NCBI GenBank assembly: GCA_902702965.1 | Contig: CACRXP010000707.1 | Span: 160,861-224,860, forward strand | DNA from: Spirometra erinaceieuropaei | Lineage: Eukaryota > Platyhelminthes > Cestoda > Diphyllobothriidea > Diphyllobothriidae | Length of the DNA stretch: 64,000 bases | Reading direction: 5' to 3' | Shown: piece by piece, positions 1 to 12,452 of the stretch | Position numbering within the stretch: the stretch's first letter is position 1 | Layout of the letters: each line of letters opens with the position of its first letter | Notes under the pieces: model-generated | What the model was told of the DNA's origin: nothing | Database searches by the model: none | Seen by the model: the letters and a program-made list of their open reading frames with translations, nothing else | Made by a program: the position numbers and the translations under genes

Positions 1-135
1 CCGCTGTATGGCACAGCTGCGAGGAGTTCGGCCCAAATATCCATGCCTCAAATCTTGTTTTGCGCCTATAGACCTTAGAATATACTGACTTACTCCAAGT
101 TCGCAGTTAATTTCTGAGGCAATCAAAAATAACAA
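1..135. repeat. Family-A dispersed repeat, hybrid copy cut by window start
   Basis: The first 30 bases match the family-A core (consensus CCGCTGCATGGCGCAGCTGC, best seen near 36572 and 60332). From about base 31 the sequence switches to the reverse complement of the other half of the same repeat (CGGCCCAAATAT, then CCTATAGACC and ACTTACTCCAAG). It is therefore a rearranged or inverted copy rather than a plain one. The left part lies outside the window. Family A has no recognisable protein; its nature (satellite monomer, foldback element or terminal repeat) is open. Confidence 0.6.
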
Positions 136-2850
136 ATATAAAATATAACAGTTTGCAAACATTTTTTAGTGCTAAGAGTCCAATAGTTGTTTTCAACAGA
201 CTTGGATAATATTTCTGGCTCAAATAAAAATAAAATTTACTTGGCGACCAAAATGGACGTTCGCAGCGATTGTCTGCAGAAAAAATGTTTTTAATCCATA
301 AGCGATCTCTGATAGGTTCAGGCTTTGAAGGTTTTCTAATAGGTTAGTAAACGGATGACAATCTTACATCCTTCATATTATTGCAGGGAAAAGCCAGTGA
401 GTAATTTGAATAATTTGGACCGTTGTTAAGTTTTCAGACTACTGTTGAAAATATTTTAGCCGCAATCACAGAATCATTTTTTCCAGGTATGTTTTAAGCC
501 GTTCCCTTATCGCTGTCTTACTCCATGGCCAGGCTACAGAGCGGAAGTACCCGTATTAAAATAACTGTAACATACTTAATAAAGTGCCCAAAAATTTTCT
601 TAATTCCCAATCAATGGAAAAAACCTGCAAAGGTCAATGTTCCATATGCTCAAAATTTGACTAGTATAAAAGGCCGGTAAAACATAGGAAACATTCCTAT
701 ATTTGTTCTTATCTTCAAACACGTGTGCGTACTCATCGTCCGAAATAAAAGCAGCAGCAGAACAGGTGACAGTTGTAGAGAGATAATCACCAATCGAAAT
801 GACGAAGGTGTGGAGGTGGTTTTGCAGAGTTCTGTTTGCCAGTCCCAAATCGATGTATCTATGGATCGACTTTCATGAATGACTTTTATGCCGAACTGGA
901 GGAAGGGATAAGCAAAGTAAACTTTCCTCTGGGCATGTTTCGCGTTTTGCATATGGGTCGACAATTTCCCGGTCGTATCAGGTTTCAAACTTAGAAAATT
1001 ATGAAATACTACATTTTTCCCCCAAATTCCCTGACAGTCGTGGTGGTCCATTTTCGCCCTCCGACGTTTTGCAAAAAACACATCTCATCGTAATTACTGA
1101 TGTTTCCGGCAAGGGATATGCGCCTTAAGTAACTGTTCAGACTTTCTATTATGGTATTTGTATAAACACTATCATAGCCACGAGCGAAATAAATTATCCC
1201 TTTTAGGAATTACAAAACATCAGCATTTGACTTCGTACAACGAATAGGTTGTTTGTAGAAGAATATTACCGAAAATGTGCCTTTGCCCTACCTGAATACC
1301 ATAGTATAGAGGAAAGTTTGTCCATAGTGGTGAAGGGCATTCTACAAAGAAAAAAATTATACTGAGAAAGTATTCTCGGCAGAAGAGCATTATAGACTCT
1401 GTCGATGTTAAACCGATGCACGACTGACCGTAACCATTGTTCCGAAGGATACAACAGTTTTTTTCATTATTAATGCATAACCGCATAGGCAACAAAGAGT
1501 AGTCTTTCCGGGTAGTTATTAAGAACAAAAAGTAGATCACTGGAAGGCACGTTTGATCGCTTGTACCATTGTAAAACTACTTGTTGCTTTTCTGAAACAT
1601 GAAGCAAGTTGCATTAAAGAAAAAATTATGCAAATATGCTCCCTTTTCAGACGATTAGCCGACTTATCTCCGACAAACCAAGCGATCTCAACTCTATACT
1701 GCCCAAAAAATCTTTAGAGTGACAATTACATAAACACTCTTGCCACTTTTGACTCAGATAAAAACGTATTCATCCAAAACCAGAGTTCAAGTATTACACC
1801 GCAGAACATGCGGAAATTGGTAAATCAGACAATTTTCTAATGAGCCTACGTTTAGTCAAAAATTTTACTCATCTCCAAAGATTACAAGTTCCAATGATTG
1901 ACACAAATGACTGACTGCATAAAGGAACAATTAATTGATCGACCGAAGAGACTTATGTCCTTGTCGTGGTTCCTTAGTTCTTTAGAGTAAAGTTATTTAA
2001 TTATGGATTTTAACCAATATGCTCTCCCAGCTGTAAGCAAAACGGGAGACTTAATGGAATTTCTCGTGCGGGAAATAGGCTTTGGAAAACTGTAAAGCTT
2101 GTGTTGGGATCCGACTGAATGAAAATAGGAGAAAGTAAATTCAAGCTTATTCTAAGGGCTTAGCTGACGTCGCTTTATGCATACGTATTTTAAGTGCATT
2201 TTCCATTAGAACAGACATAAATGTATTAGACGATTAAAGTTACGGCGTTTTTTGTCTTTTTTACTCTAAAACCTGCCGGAAGTTTATGCCGCATTTTTTG
2301 TTAGGCATTCCACCCCAAAACTTACTGTCCTATTGACAGGCGACTAGTGGCCTTTTCCTCGCCTTTGCTTTTCCTTCCCGCCTGAAAGGCCAGTATCCTT
2401 ATCTGTTTTGGCTCTGCCAGACTCTTAACGGAGCATATCACTTCACTATGAGTAGAATTGATCGTCGTAAAACCTCATTAAGCAGGATGAGGACTTAGAA
2501 GATCGTCTCAATTGTCCTTTTCGCCTTCAAATTCCTGGCCCTTTTAGCAATTTTCTTATTCAGGCACGCATAACCAATAAATCATGAACGCAGGCCAACT
2601 GTTCTACGTCTTTTCAGGGCGCAGATATAATGTTTCATACTAGTTTCGTCTGGCGTTGTTGGCAAGTTCTCGAAGATTTAGGAGGCATCTCTCAAAACCC
2701 ATATACATATCTGTTTCCTTAAGGTTGGCCGGAAATACTTTCCATGGTGTTGCTAAGACAGAAGCTCGCCTTTTCTGATGAAGAGAGTTTCTCGTTAACA
2801 TTGGGGTTACAGGACACCATACTGACAGTGCAAGTATAAGCTAAAAGCTC
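136..2850. other. Unassigned intergenic sequence
   Basis: AT-rich sequence with no gene that I can support. Two overlapping minus-strand frames (600-848 and 650-1081, 82 and 143 residues) are the longest open stretches. They lie on the same strand in different frames, have no recognisable motif and no clear splice context, so they are not called as genes. A pyrimidine-rich stretch lies near 2330-2420. Confidence 0.5.
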
Positions 2851-2854
2851 CGAC

Positions 2855-3000
2855 ACGTGTTTTACCGATATTCTGCCGCTACATGGCATAGTTTCGAGGC
2901 ATTTGGCTCGTCAGTGGATCCGCCATCATTCCCCAAATTCTTTCGCTCTGCGCCTATGGACCTCAGTTCAAACTGACATACTCTATATAATCGCATGTGT
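2855..3000 (+). repeat. Family-A repeat, core half, forward
   Basis: Contains the diverged core ACGTGTTTTACCGATATTCTGCCGCT, shared in shortened form with 35248, 36550 and 60315, then the GGCTCGTCAGTGGATCC segment. A reverse-oriented copy follows directly, so the pair forms an imperfect inverted repeat. Confidence 0.6.
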
Positions 3001-3044
3001 TCTGAGTAAGTTAAAAAATAGCAATTTCTAAACTGCAATATCTA

Positions 3045-3370
3045 CCAAAAAACACACTGGGATTGCTAAGGGATCCAATGATTAGCCGGATCCCTCGCAG
3101 CTGTGCAATACATCAGCAGAGTGTCGGCAAAACACGCGTTTGGGCTGTAAGCTAGTACCTGTACTGCCCAGTATGGAATGTCATACCATCTCAGTAGATA
3201 CCAGTGAATGTCAGTTTATGAACACTGCGCGGTTACCCCGCTGCGCTTGATGGACTTCGGCCCAAATATATTTGTTAACATTTGGCCTGTACATGCGGAC
3301 CTCTGTTTAAACTTATTTACTCCGAGTTAGCTGCTAGTTTCTGAGAAATTAAAAAGCAGCATCTCCCTTT
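3045..3370 (-). repeat. Family-A repeat, near-complete unit, reverse
   Basis: Read on the minus strand this carries both halves of the family: the GGGTCGGC-type core near 3090-3170 and the half with GGACTTCGGCCCAAATAT (3253-3270, plus-strand reading) and the ACTCCGAGTTAGC-like end near 3322-3345. It lies head-to-head with the forward copy just upstream. The same two halves occur at 35.0-35.3, 36.3-36.7 and 60.3-60.7 kb. Confidence 0.6.
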
Positions 3371-3942
3371 GGACTCAAAAATACTGTTGTTGACACCACG
3401 GGTGAATGGTCCATATATTTCCCTGGCGATTTCTGCCTGCAAAGAAACATGAACCAAACTATCACTCTGCATGTCATGTATTTAGAAGCTATGTGGTACA
3501 GACCGATTTATTTGGACAAGATATTGCAGACACTTTTTGCGATGTTAGTAAGAACGGTCATTCAAATGAGTCGGGTTGGAAACTTGTCAGCAAAGATAAA
3601 ACATCGCTCCTGTCAGGAGAAGGAGCCTATCCTTTTTTAATCATACATACCTGCATATAAAATACTGTCTGCACATACATGCCTGCGGCATGTTCGTTTC
3701 TCATCTATTTACGACATTTATAAGGCCCAATTTCACTTTTGTGTCATTTATTAATGCACAACGTCAATGTTGGCACTGTGGCTGCCTTTTTTCCTCGTCG
3801 CTCCTCGGAGACTAGGGTGAAATGACAACATTTACGGTATGCACTTATAAAAATAATCGACTGCACTTTCAAGAGGCTAAGGAATGAGCTGATGTCCGAT
3901 TATCCTCTTCTGTCCTTCATTAGCTACATATTTTTATTGCAG

Positions 3943-4463
3943 CACCACATGTCAGCCAATGTTCTCCAAAATGTGGCATTCCTCACTCCTGCTCCGAAGA
4001 TTCACAGTCCTCCTCAGTCACAATCGAGCGTCTGGGTCTGGACTACGTTGACCCTGGCCTCGACAGCCACCCCAAGGAAACCAGACACGAGAATACCCTC
4101 GATATCGGGGACCTAGAGACCTCTCTTCTGAAAATAGCCAGCGCCCCACTGAGGGCAGAGCTCCAGCAGTGCAATCACATAGACTGCCACACAGAGAGCA
4201 GGAGATCGACACTCGACCAATGGCAGCCTCATCGACACCGACACAGCAGCCGAACGGACAGTTCTCTCGTTAGCAGTCTGACCCAAGTCATTGTGCGTTC
4301 TCTGATGCGCGGAAGATCCGACGGAGGTGGCGGCGCTGGCGCTGGGGGTGGCAGCGGCAGTGGACATCACCAGCGCAATACGTGGAACGCATTTGAGGGC
4401 CACGTTGGTTGGCAGTCTGCCAGGGCCCGACCTGCGCCCTTTTTTGCTGACACTTTCCAATAG
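3943..4463 (+). CDS. Terminal coding exon of an unidentified host gene
   Basis: Seen: an open plus-strand frame (codons from 3945) of 172 residues ending in TAG at 4461-4463, preceded by a good splice acceptor (TTTTTATTGCAG, ending 3942). The exon is far richer in GC than its surroundings and has the look of real protein. It has an N-terminal Cys/Ser-rich part (SPKCGIPHSCSEDS), an acidic Leu-rich segment (ETSLLKIASAPLRAELQQC), a His/Arg/Ser-rich stretch and a short Gly-rich run (DGGGGAGAGGGSGSG), and it ends in PAPFFADTFQ. No internal ATG is needed if this is a last exon entered in phase 2. Two AATAAA signals follow about 200 bases downstream. I do not recognise the family. A 117-residue minus-strand frame (4113-4466) is the antisense shadow. 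Upstream exons were not located in this window and may lie beyond a long intron. Confidence is moderate that this is coding and nil for function. Confidence 0.6.
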
Positions 4464-4668
4464 CACTTACAACTATTGACGTTAAGTTTAATCTGCCCTA
4501 GCAGGGTTTTTTGTCTGTGTATGCACGCGTATATTCATCGGTGACACGTTTTTTTCAGCACTGGAGGCCGCTGGAGGCGTTTGGTTTGCACACCGTCTAT
4601 ATATAAAACCTATGGCTATAATGTTTTTGTTTTCAGGCAAACACTGCTCATCTCTTCTAAAAATGCAA

Positions 4669-4688
4669 AATAAACGATTTTAAATAAA
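4669..4688 (+). promoter_or_regulatory. Polyadenylation signals after the terminal exon
   Basis: Two AATAAA hexamers (4669-4674 and 4683-4688) lie 206-220 bases after the stop codon of the exon at 3943-4463. They give a short plausible 3'UTR. In AT-rich DNA such hexamers are common by chance, so the support comes only from position. Confidence 0.4.
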
Positions 4689-4689
4689 T

Positions 4690-5755
4690 GAATGCAGACT
4701 TGATCTATATGGTTGTCATACGGAGGCCCGACCATTGTCCTTGTTTGAAGGACTTGATAGGAGGACCGAATAGGGATACTCCGACTAATGCCTTCGTAGA
4801 TGGCCACAATGAGACTAACTTGGTCAACATTGCTCCGCTTTTGTTCACGTATGTTTGCTAGCGGGCGAAAAAGTGCGAACGTTTGACCCTGTGGCAAAGT
4901 GAACAACCGTAAGTAAAGCCAAATCAAAGATAAGATTTTATTTAAAATGCACCTGTTGGGACCACCGGGAACTCGATGCTTTATTCTCGTGGTTTGGGTT
5001 TCACAATCGCTAGGGAATTACTACGCCGCAGGAAAGGCTTCTTTTCTACAAAACGGCTGACAATACACTACAAGAGTGTCAAAACACTGCGTTATTGCAC
5101 AGACGGTTGACGACGAAAATGTCCGAAAATTTGGTACAAGTCAAGTCTGCTTAGTTGGCAAACTATGCAAACTACGTTTTCAAAGTATTTCTAAATGCGC
5201 ATTTAGCGCTCGATGGCCTTAAAATGAGCAACTAGCTAAAGGAGATTTTTTTTAGCTTCGACAACTTAATGAAAGGCCTGCCAAAAATAATTCATGAGTA
5301 GATTTTAATAAAACTGAGTCAGCAGATTGGATTGGAGATACCAAAGCGAGTGAAACATTACCAAAATCTGAATATTTCCCTTTAATCAACGTATTGACCC
5401 GTACTTAAGTCGTCACCTGTCTATAAATAATGATCTATAAAAATATGTAGTATCCCACGGAATCTCAAAATGCAAGGTACTGGGGTATCTTGGAGCTATC
5501 TTTGAGAGATTTCTTACAGTTGTCAGCTTCTCTGATTGGAAGTTTGGCTACTACGTCATCTGCGGTAAAGCCGAAATGTTCATCAGCTGTGGGAAGTTAT
5601 CAGTGACAGCGAAGTTGCCTGTGGGTGTAAGTCCAACATACCTTGAGTCTCAGGGCAGATGAATATACTCGCACGAAAGGTTGCGGAAGACAGAGAGTAA
5701 ATACCATTCTTTCATGTAAATGATAACTGTTCGCTCGAAATACGGGATAGGAACA
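4690..5755. other. Unassigned sequence
   Basis: No coding frame, RNA gene or repeat recognised. It separates the terminal exon from the first foldback MITE. Confidence 0.5.
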
Positions 5756-5757
5756 TA

Positions 5758-6717
5758 GAGTGGGCGACCGATCTCATGAAATTTTGGCCGAAATTCTGGA
5801 ATGCGTTTCCGACTAGGAAGGATTAGTTAAGTGGGGTTGTTAGACTGATTATCATGCAGCATAACCCAATAAATTTTCGGACTTGCCAGGAGGTCGGCTT
5901 TTGAATGCACTTCTTTTTGACCTCCTGCAGAAACCACAGTCGGTAAAAAATGACTGCATAAGTAGCATGCATTTTTCCTATTGATTTTCGATAGGCTTAA
6001 AAATCCAAATATATTTTACAGAAAGCATGCATATAAATATGCTTTCTTCTGCTCATATTTTCTTCTTATTTTATTTCCGAAGAAAATGTATTTTCAGGTT
6101 TTGAAAAAGGTTCCAAAACCCAAATAAACTTCAGCCTGATCTGCCATTGCAGCAGCGTTTAGCAATTTCAGTCTGCAAGGTGCATGCTTTCCGCGTAAAG
6201 AAAATCATATATTCCTCTATGCCTTTAAGAAGACACTACAAAGAGTTAATGAAATTTTGTAATGGATACGGACTGTGTTGTACATTTCAGGAGGTGCATT
6301 AAAAAACGGACATGTGCGGTCTTGCATGCATGGGCATCGCACGGTCTTAAAAATCTCATAATTGGGCACTTTTTTAAAACTTACGTATACACTTTCTTCG
6401 GGCATAACATATAAATAAAATATGATTTCCTACCAGATAAGCAAAAGGAAGCATAATTTTGTACATGTTTTCTGTAAAATATATTTGAATTTATAAGACA
6501 ATCGGAAATCAATAGGAAAACCACATGCTACTTAAGTAGTCATTTTTTACCGAGTGTGGTTTCTGCAGGAGATCAAAAAAGTGTATTGAAAAGCCTACAT
6601 CCTGGCGAGTCTGAAATGTTATAGGGTTATGCTGCATGATGGTCAGTATAACAACCCCACTTAACTAATCCTTCCTAACTGGAAACGCATTCCAGAATTT
6701 TGGAAACACACGCACTG
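5758..6717. mobile_element. Foldback MITE (mariner-like ends), copy a
   Basis: The first and last roughly 250 bases are inverted copies of each other. For example AATTCTGGAATGCGTTTCC near 5800 mirrors GGAAACGCATTCCAGAATTT near 6681, and the CTGCAGAAACCACA/TGTGGTTTCTGCAG blocks near 5926 and 6557 also pair. TA dinucleotides flank both ends (5756 and 6718), as expected for the Tc1/mariner superfamily. The left end has ACCGATCTCATGAAAT, shared with copies at 56.7, 27.1 and 32.3 kb. The right end has lost that terminal block. No transposase is present, so it is non-autonomous. Confidence 0.75.
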
Positions 6718-6719
6718 TA

Positions 6720-7128
6720 AAGTCAGTTATCGTTGCTGGTGGCCATTGCCGTGACGCGGCAAAATATGGAGGTTCTGATTGTATTACATTTGTGTCTACG
6801 GGGAATTGACACAGAACATGCTGAGAAGGCATGACAAGTTGCGTATATGGCATGCTAAACTTCTATTCTGGAAAGAATTTTCGAGGAATGAGAGGGACAA
6901 GGATAAATTTCGTAATAATAAAATAATATATCTGTTGTCCTTTTGATATTTTTAGGATAAGAGCAGGCACAATTTCTTGTCCCTATCTAAAATTCCTGAG
7001 ACGCCAAATGGAACTCCTTTACAAGCTAGGCTGACGTGGCGGTCATAAGGACGTTACCATCCTAATAAAAAAATATTTGCCAGATTAAATGGTCCGTTTC
7101 TTTGTCAGCTCTTTACCTCTTCTTCCTC
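6720..7128. other. Unassigned spacer between MITE and LINE
   Basis: No feature recognised. It may hold the decayed 5' part of the LINE that follows. Confidence 0.4.
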
Positions 7129-9092
7129 CCCTGTTATGTTTTTGGATGATCTCAAGCGTCTCATTTCTCGTCACAACACACTGGGACATGTGGATGTTCA
7201 TGTAGTCTCCTTAAAAGAAAGCTTTGTCTTTAGTCAAAATGACTTTTGTCTTTCCTCAAACAATATTTCCCTACTACCATGTGTCTTCTCACCTGCGTCT
7301 GTGGCAACAATAGAGAAACACCCTGAAATGGTCCGCGAATCAACAGCTGCCGGGCCGGATGGTGTTCTACCTTTCCTCCTTAAATCTCGCTGCTCCCAGG
7401 TAGTCCCTGTTTAACACACTGTATGAACATATCTTTCATGGAGTCCAAGATTCCTGACGCCTGGCGTACAGTAAAAATCACTCCTATTCTTAATTTTCGT
7501 CCAGTTGCTTGCTATTCTGCACTACCGAAGCTTGCTGAACGAGTTGCTCTGGACATTACAAAGCCATTCTATTTCGGCTCTTCTGGTCCTTTGCAATTTG
7601 TATGTAACGCCAAGCGTAGCACCTTAGATGCTGTTAATCTTCTGCCGCGAGTACGCCTGTGCGTTTCCTGACTACTCCTTCGCCTTCCATACCACTCCGC
7701 GTCCCCTTCACCCTACCAAAACACCTGCGTACGGCTGTCTAGGTTTTGTTGTCTCTTGGCTTGGCGACTACTCAAGTCCCCGCCATCACTTTGTCCAATC
7801 CGGCAATCTAATGCAACTTGTTGGCAATTCTTTCATGAAGTCCAAGGTTTCTGACTGTTGGCACACCGTGGGAATCACTGTTATCCACCAAAAAGTCCGT
7901 TAGTTTTGATCCTAAATCTTTTAGTCCAATTGTCCGCTCTTCTGCACTCGGAAAGCTTGCTGAACGAGCAATTCTATTCCGGCTTTTCGTTCCTTTGCAA
8001 TTTGAATGTAAGACCAAGCGTAGCACCTCAGACACTGCTCATATTTTGGTCCATTCTGCCCAACGAGAACTAAATAAGGGTTGACGTTAGTACGCCTGTG
8101 CTTTTCTCGACTACTCCTCCGCCTTCAATCCCGTTCCGCGTCCCATTCTCCTTACCAAAACATCCGCGTGCGGCTCTCTAGTTTGAGTTGTATCTTGGCT
8201 TGACGATTATTCTAATTCCCGCACTAAATTTGTCCATTTCGATAAACGGAAATCCACGGTCCTTCCCAATGACTGTGGAGTTCTTCAAGGTTCCATTTTG
8301 TCCTCCCCCCTCCCAACTCTTCTCCCTCCGCACTGATGAGCTAAGATACTCAAATAACTATCTCATAGTTAAGTATGCTGACGAACTGGTTGTTAGACAC
8401 CCTCTCAAAACTCAGACATCTCCAGTCTCTGACGGATGGCCTTAACCATGTCTCATTATGGTGGCAGAAAAATGGTCTCGTACTGAATAATCAAAAATCA
8501 GTCCAGTCTGCTTTCCGACTGAGACGGTCCCCTAGTCCTGAATCCTTTAACATCCCTTCCAACAAGGCATCCTCTTTCAAGTTGTTTGGTGTGACTTTGT
8601 CATCACATCTCTTCTCTCCATATTGAGACCCTTTTTACTAAAGTTCGTAAACGACTTTATTACATTCGTCGATTACGCTCCTACCACAATCCTTAACCCT
8701 TAATATGACAATATATAGATGTTTGCATTATTCCTCTCATCCTCTCCCGTCACTTTTCCTGCCTTACGTAAAAAAGATATGTCGATTTTAGGACGAGTTC
8801 TCCGAATGCCCTATTCCGCTGCCAGTGTCCCTTATGTCTTTTTAGTCGATATTATCATGCAACGACATTTCGAAACGACCAAGCAATTTGCTGGTCGAAT
8901 TCTGGACGGTATTGTCCAGCCCCTACATTCTGAACTAATCTCAAAGAAGTCCTCCCGCCCCATGCGCCGTGACTTCCGACCTATCTCCTGCAGCACATCG
9001 GTATACCAGCATTCTGTATTGCCATGCCTGGCTCGCCACCTCACGTGTGAAGAGATGGAGATGCAGAGGCTAAGACATGAATTGTCCCCATG
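7129..9092 (+). pseudogene. CR1/Jockey-like LINE reverse transcriptase, decayed
   Basis: Broken plus-strand frames line up in the order of a non-LTR reverse transcriptase. TAAGPDGVLPFLLK (about 7348) is the APGPDG fingers motif. SKIPDAWRTVKITPI (about 7444) matches the 'P..WK.A.V.PI' block. LQFVCNAKRSTLDAVNLL (7590) is the 'GFR.GRST.DA' block. DCGVLQGSILSS (8271) is the 'SGVPQGSVLGP' block. KYADELVVRH (8374) is motif C with YADD changed to YADE. WWQKNGLVLNNQKS (8460) is the thumb. A C-terminal tail runs to a stop near 9091. Frames change several times, so no functional protein is possible. The upstream endonuclease domain was not found. Assignment to the CR1/Jockey group rests on motif style only. 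Confidence 0.75.
7408..8230 (+). repeat. Internal duplication inside the LINE RT
   Basis: Two adjacent units of roughly 400 bases (about 7408-7803 and 7806-8230) are diverged copies of one RT segment. Each has the motif 'S-F-M-x-S-K-[IV]-x-D' (7434 and 7833), the block TTTGCAATTTG (7592 and 7994), AAGCGTAGCACCT (7612 and 8016), GTACGCCTGTGC (7649 and 8090) and TCTTGGCTTG (7753 and 8194). The second unit keeps bases that the first lacks, so neither is a simple subset of the other. Confidence 0.7.
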
Positions 9093-9094
9093 AT

Positions 9095-12000
9095 AGTCGT
9101 TCCGTTCTGTTTAACACTTTCTGACTCTTGACTAGTTTGTTAAGTTATATTCTGTCCACAGAGGGAATTTCTCTCTCTTCTCTCCTTGTGTCCCATAATA
9201 GGTGGACAACAGTAGTAATATGAAGCTTTATTTTTTAAGAAATAATCGAACTCTTGATGCTCCCTTGAAAACGGAAAGCTATATCGCCTTGTCCTCTGCT
9301 GGCCTTTTGGTGCTTTGCATATATTTGCGCAGGAGGACAACAGAATTGGGCTTGTGAACGTTTCTGTCCTGAGCGCTGTTGAAAACGCCCCTGGTGCTTT
9401 CCTCCAAATGTCCTGTATGTCCTCCTCAACAATATGATTTGATCATCAACACGAAGACTGTAGACCGAGTTGAGCGATTGAAGTCCAATGTTCTGGGGAC
9501 TCAAGACTTGCTTACTAGTGTCGGTAGACACCGCCCAATGGTTGGTTTGACAATTTCAGCAAAAGAGATTAACGGGTTGCCTAATTAGATTTAAACACGA
9601 TTCTTTTTTTGTCAAAAATTCTGTTAAAAAAAGCATCGGTTTTTTGCGGGCTTCTAGCTCGAAAGAGGATTGTTTGCGACGAGTAGACTGTGCGCCGACA
9701 TGCAAACGTCCCTGCAATTTTTTCTTGTTCGTGGCTACGTAGGCGAAAGGCGCAAGAATAATGTTCAGTGCTCCGAATTGTGCCTAGGGAATTGGAGAAT
9801 AAAATCGCGTACTACGCAAACCTTCGTCTATGCGCACAGTTGGAACAGAGTTAAGTCCGAGTGCAAACTTTTGCTGATTAGTGGTCTTCAGATGAAATTT
9901 CAAGAGTTGTTCCTTGTCTTCGAAAAGCCAAATGCGGGCTCTTAAAACTACAAATACAAACCCGCCAAAAGCCCCACCCACAATTAAGACAAAATAAGAC
10001 TTGTGTCTCTACCTGCGCACACCTAATGAAACGACTATTTCATACTGTAGAGATTGAACTCAAATGAAAACACAAATGTGAAAGCAGTGGTCACGACATT
10101 TTCCTTCGATGTCCAATATTGCCAACGTATGCAGCCTTCGATTAATCAGTCCTTCATGGCATTCATTCGAATGACTGACTGACAAAACTGAAAAATAGCT
10201 TCCTTGGACGTTTTTCTCATTACATACATTTTAAAACTTACATTGTACCGTCTATTAAATTACAGTGGCCTGCTCGATAGACTTTTCCCTAAGACCATCA
10301 TTGTTCTCCTGTCGCGGTTTAATTATGCCGATCAGTGCGACCTGTAGGTTAAGAAGTCACTTTTGATTTGAGGCTTGTTAATTTCTAGTGACCATCGCCT
10401 TAGACCGGAAAAAACCATTCAGCGCAGTACAGAGTCCGAGTGTGCACAAAACAGGGACTGGAGGAAATGTATCCAGTTTTGGTGGCATGAATATGGAGGT
10501 CTTGTTGCCGACACTTAATGTGAGCCAAAGGGAAAATTTGCGCGGGGTAGAAAATATAAATATCGTCGAATTTTCCGACCCCCAATTCAATTTCCGAGGC
10601 CTCCGAATAGCATTTAATAGTTAATGACAAAGTTGGCAGACTGACCCTAATGCTCTCCTTCTTGCATCCATATAGTTACGGTCTCCGAATGCTGTAGGAG
10701 GCAAAACACTTCAGAAACAAGATCTTAGAAGCCACAACTGTCTTCGAAGTTTGGCTAGTGTCTAGTAAGTGTCTCGTACTCAAGCCCCCGGAAGGTTGCT
10801 TTATGTTCTAAGGCATCAGTCTGGCAGACGTCTAGTCGACTTCTATGTTTAATGTCCTTGCATAATACCAGAGTGTGCGCATTCACTTCAGAGGTTTGGG
10901 GCACAATTCACCAATAAACACCCGTTTTCATTCGCTGTTCCCTTAAACGAGCAAATGCGGGTGAGGTCGAATTTAATCCAAACATTCTGCATTTCATTAA
11001 TATTATTCCCATCACCTGTGCAGACTGCACTCAGAAAACGAACCAGGTAAACAGTAGAGATTCTTTCTTTGATTACGAACACCTTTGAATATACACATAT
11101 ATGGCACAGAAACATCCGTGAAACCCCCTTTTCTAAAACTGATTTCATAGAAGGACATATCTGCAGTAACTTTGCTTGAAGGGATGGTTGATCTCAGTGA
11201 CATATAATTTAGGATCCTGACGTCTTTGAGTCATAATTAGTGTCAGAACTTGCCGTTTGGGATTGCAGACTGAAAGCCCTGCAACTATCGGAGTCAGTTA
11301 TACGTAGCCTTGCCGTTCTCACAATGAAACCTTTTCTGCTCACGATATATTACGCAGGATATGGACTACGTTGCCTAGTTTTCGCACAAAATCAACAAAT
11401 GTGGATAAAGTAAACCACAGGAATTATCATTAAAACGTCCCAAAAATTATTTTGGATACAGCCTTTTTAAAACTGAAGTGTTCCCTTCTCTCTATTATAA
11501 AGTTAAGAGGAGGCAAAGTTCGTATTAAAATAAGTAGAATGAATTGATGTGTTATTTGCGCATTTTTTCCCGAAAATATAGGGACATTTTTTGAGCTTCG
11601 AAAATTTACTGTAACAACGAACATTAGGAAAGCGCTCACATGGTGACTGAATTCGCTCATTTGAAACATACGATCGTATTTTCTGACCGTCACTCGTACA
11701 AACGCATCTCAGTAATGTCCCCAGCAGGAAAATGTCGGCCAATGATTCATTAATTTCTATGTTTATTCTGCAGGTGAACTTAAGTACAGTTTAGGATGGT
11801 GTGTACAGACAAGCGTTCGTTGGTTAGTCTAACCGCTGTGTTCGTTACGGTTGGGTTGTGGTGAATGCTAGATAAATTGTCGTGCTACGAGAATTCGTTC
11901 GATACCATCAAAGACGTTGGCAACTTTGGATGGACAGGTTATGTTCGAAGGCTCCTTTGTTACTCACAATTGGGCTTCATTTTTGTTATTTCTTAATTAA

Positions 12001-12450
12001 TTCCGCCAAATACTCGCAACTTTTTGAGATGTGTTTTAAAAAATTAACTTATTTTTTATTGCAACAAACGAAACCATTTCACCTAAATAATTAGAATGCA
12101 ATTCAACCAAGACTCTATTCCATCAGTTCCAAAGTCAAAACCGAGCAGTCATTTTTTCTTTCTCCACGTCCAAAGATTGTTTTCTGATTGGTTAACCGCA
12201 GATGCACTTTCACTTCAATTCTTAAAAACCTAGCGGCGCCATATACGAACTACGGTCACGCGGCCATGGAGAACCTGGAGTTCTCTGGTCATCAGCTGGC
12301 GTAACTCATAATCTGTCCTGATTCCATGCAGATTTCCGGTATGTCCTCACATGTCGCGCTAATGGTTTCATCCAGACAGACCTGCAGGTTCAGCCCTCTC
12401 CCTCCAGAAGCCGTGGGTGCGGCTGAAGGCGTCCTTTGCCGCATATACAC
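9095..12450. other. Unassigned region between LINE and MITE b
   Basis: No element recognised. A plus-strand frame ending with TAA at 10622-10624 and opening after an acceptor-like TTAATTTCTAG (about 10378-10388) gives about 78 residues with plausible composition (contains NMEVLLPTLNVSQREN). It overlaps frames on the other strand and matches no family I know, so it is only noted. A 61-residue minus-strand frame lies at 12292-12477. Confidence 0.4.
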
Positions 12451-12452
12451 TA

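Noticed and set aside
650..1081. 143-residue minus-strand frame as a gene
   Set aside because: It overlaps another minus-strand frame (600-848), shows no motif, and sits in AT-rich sequence without splice or promoter support.
4113..4466. 117-residue minus-strand frame
   Set aside because: It is the shadow of the plus-strand terminal exon. The plus frame has the splice acceptor, stop and polyadenylation signals.
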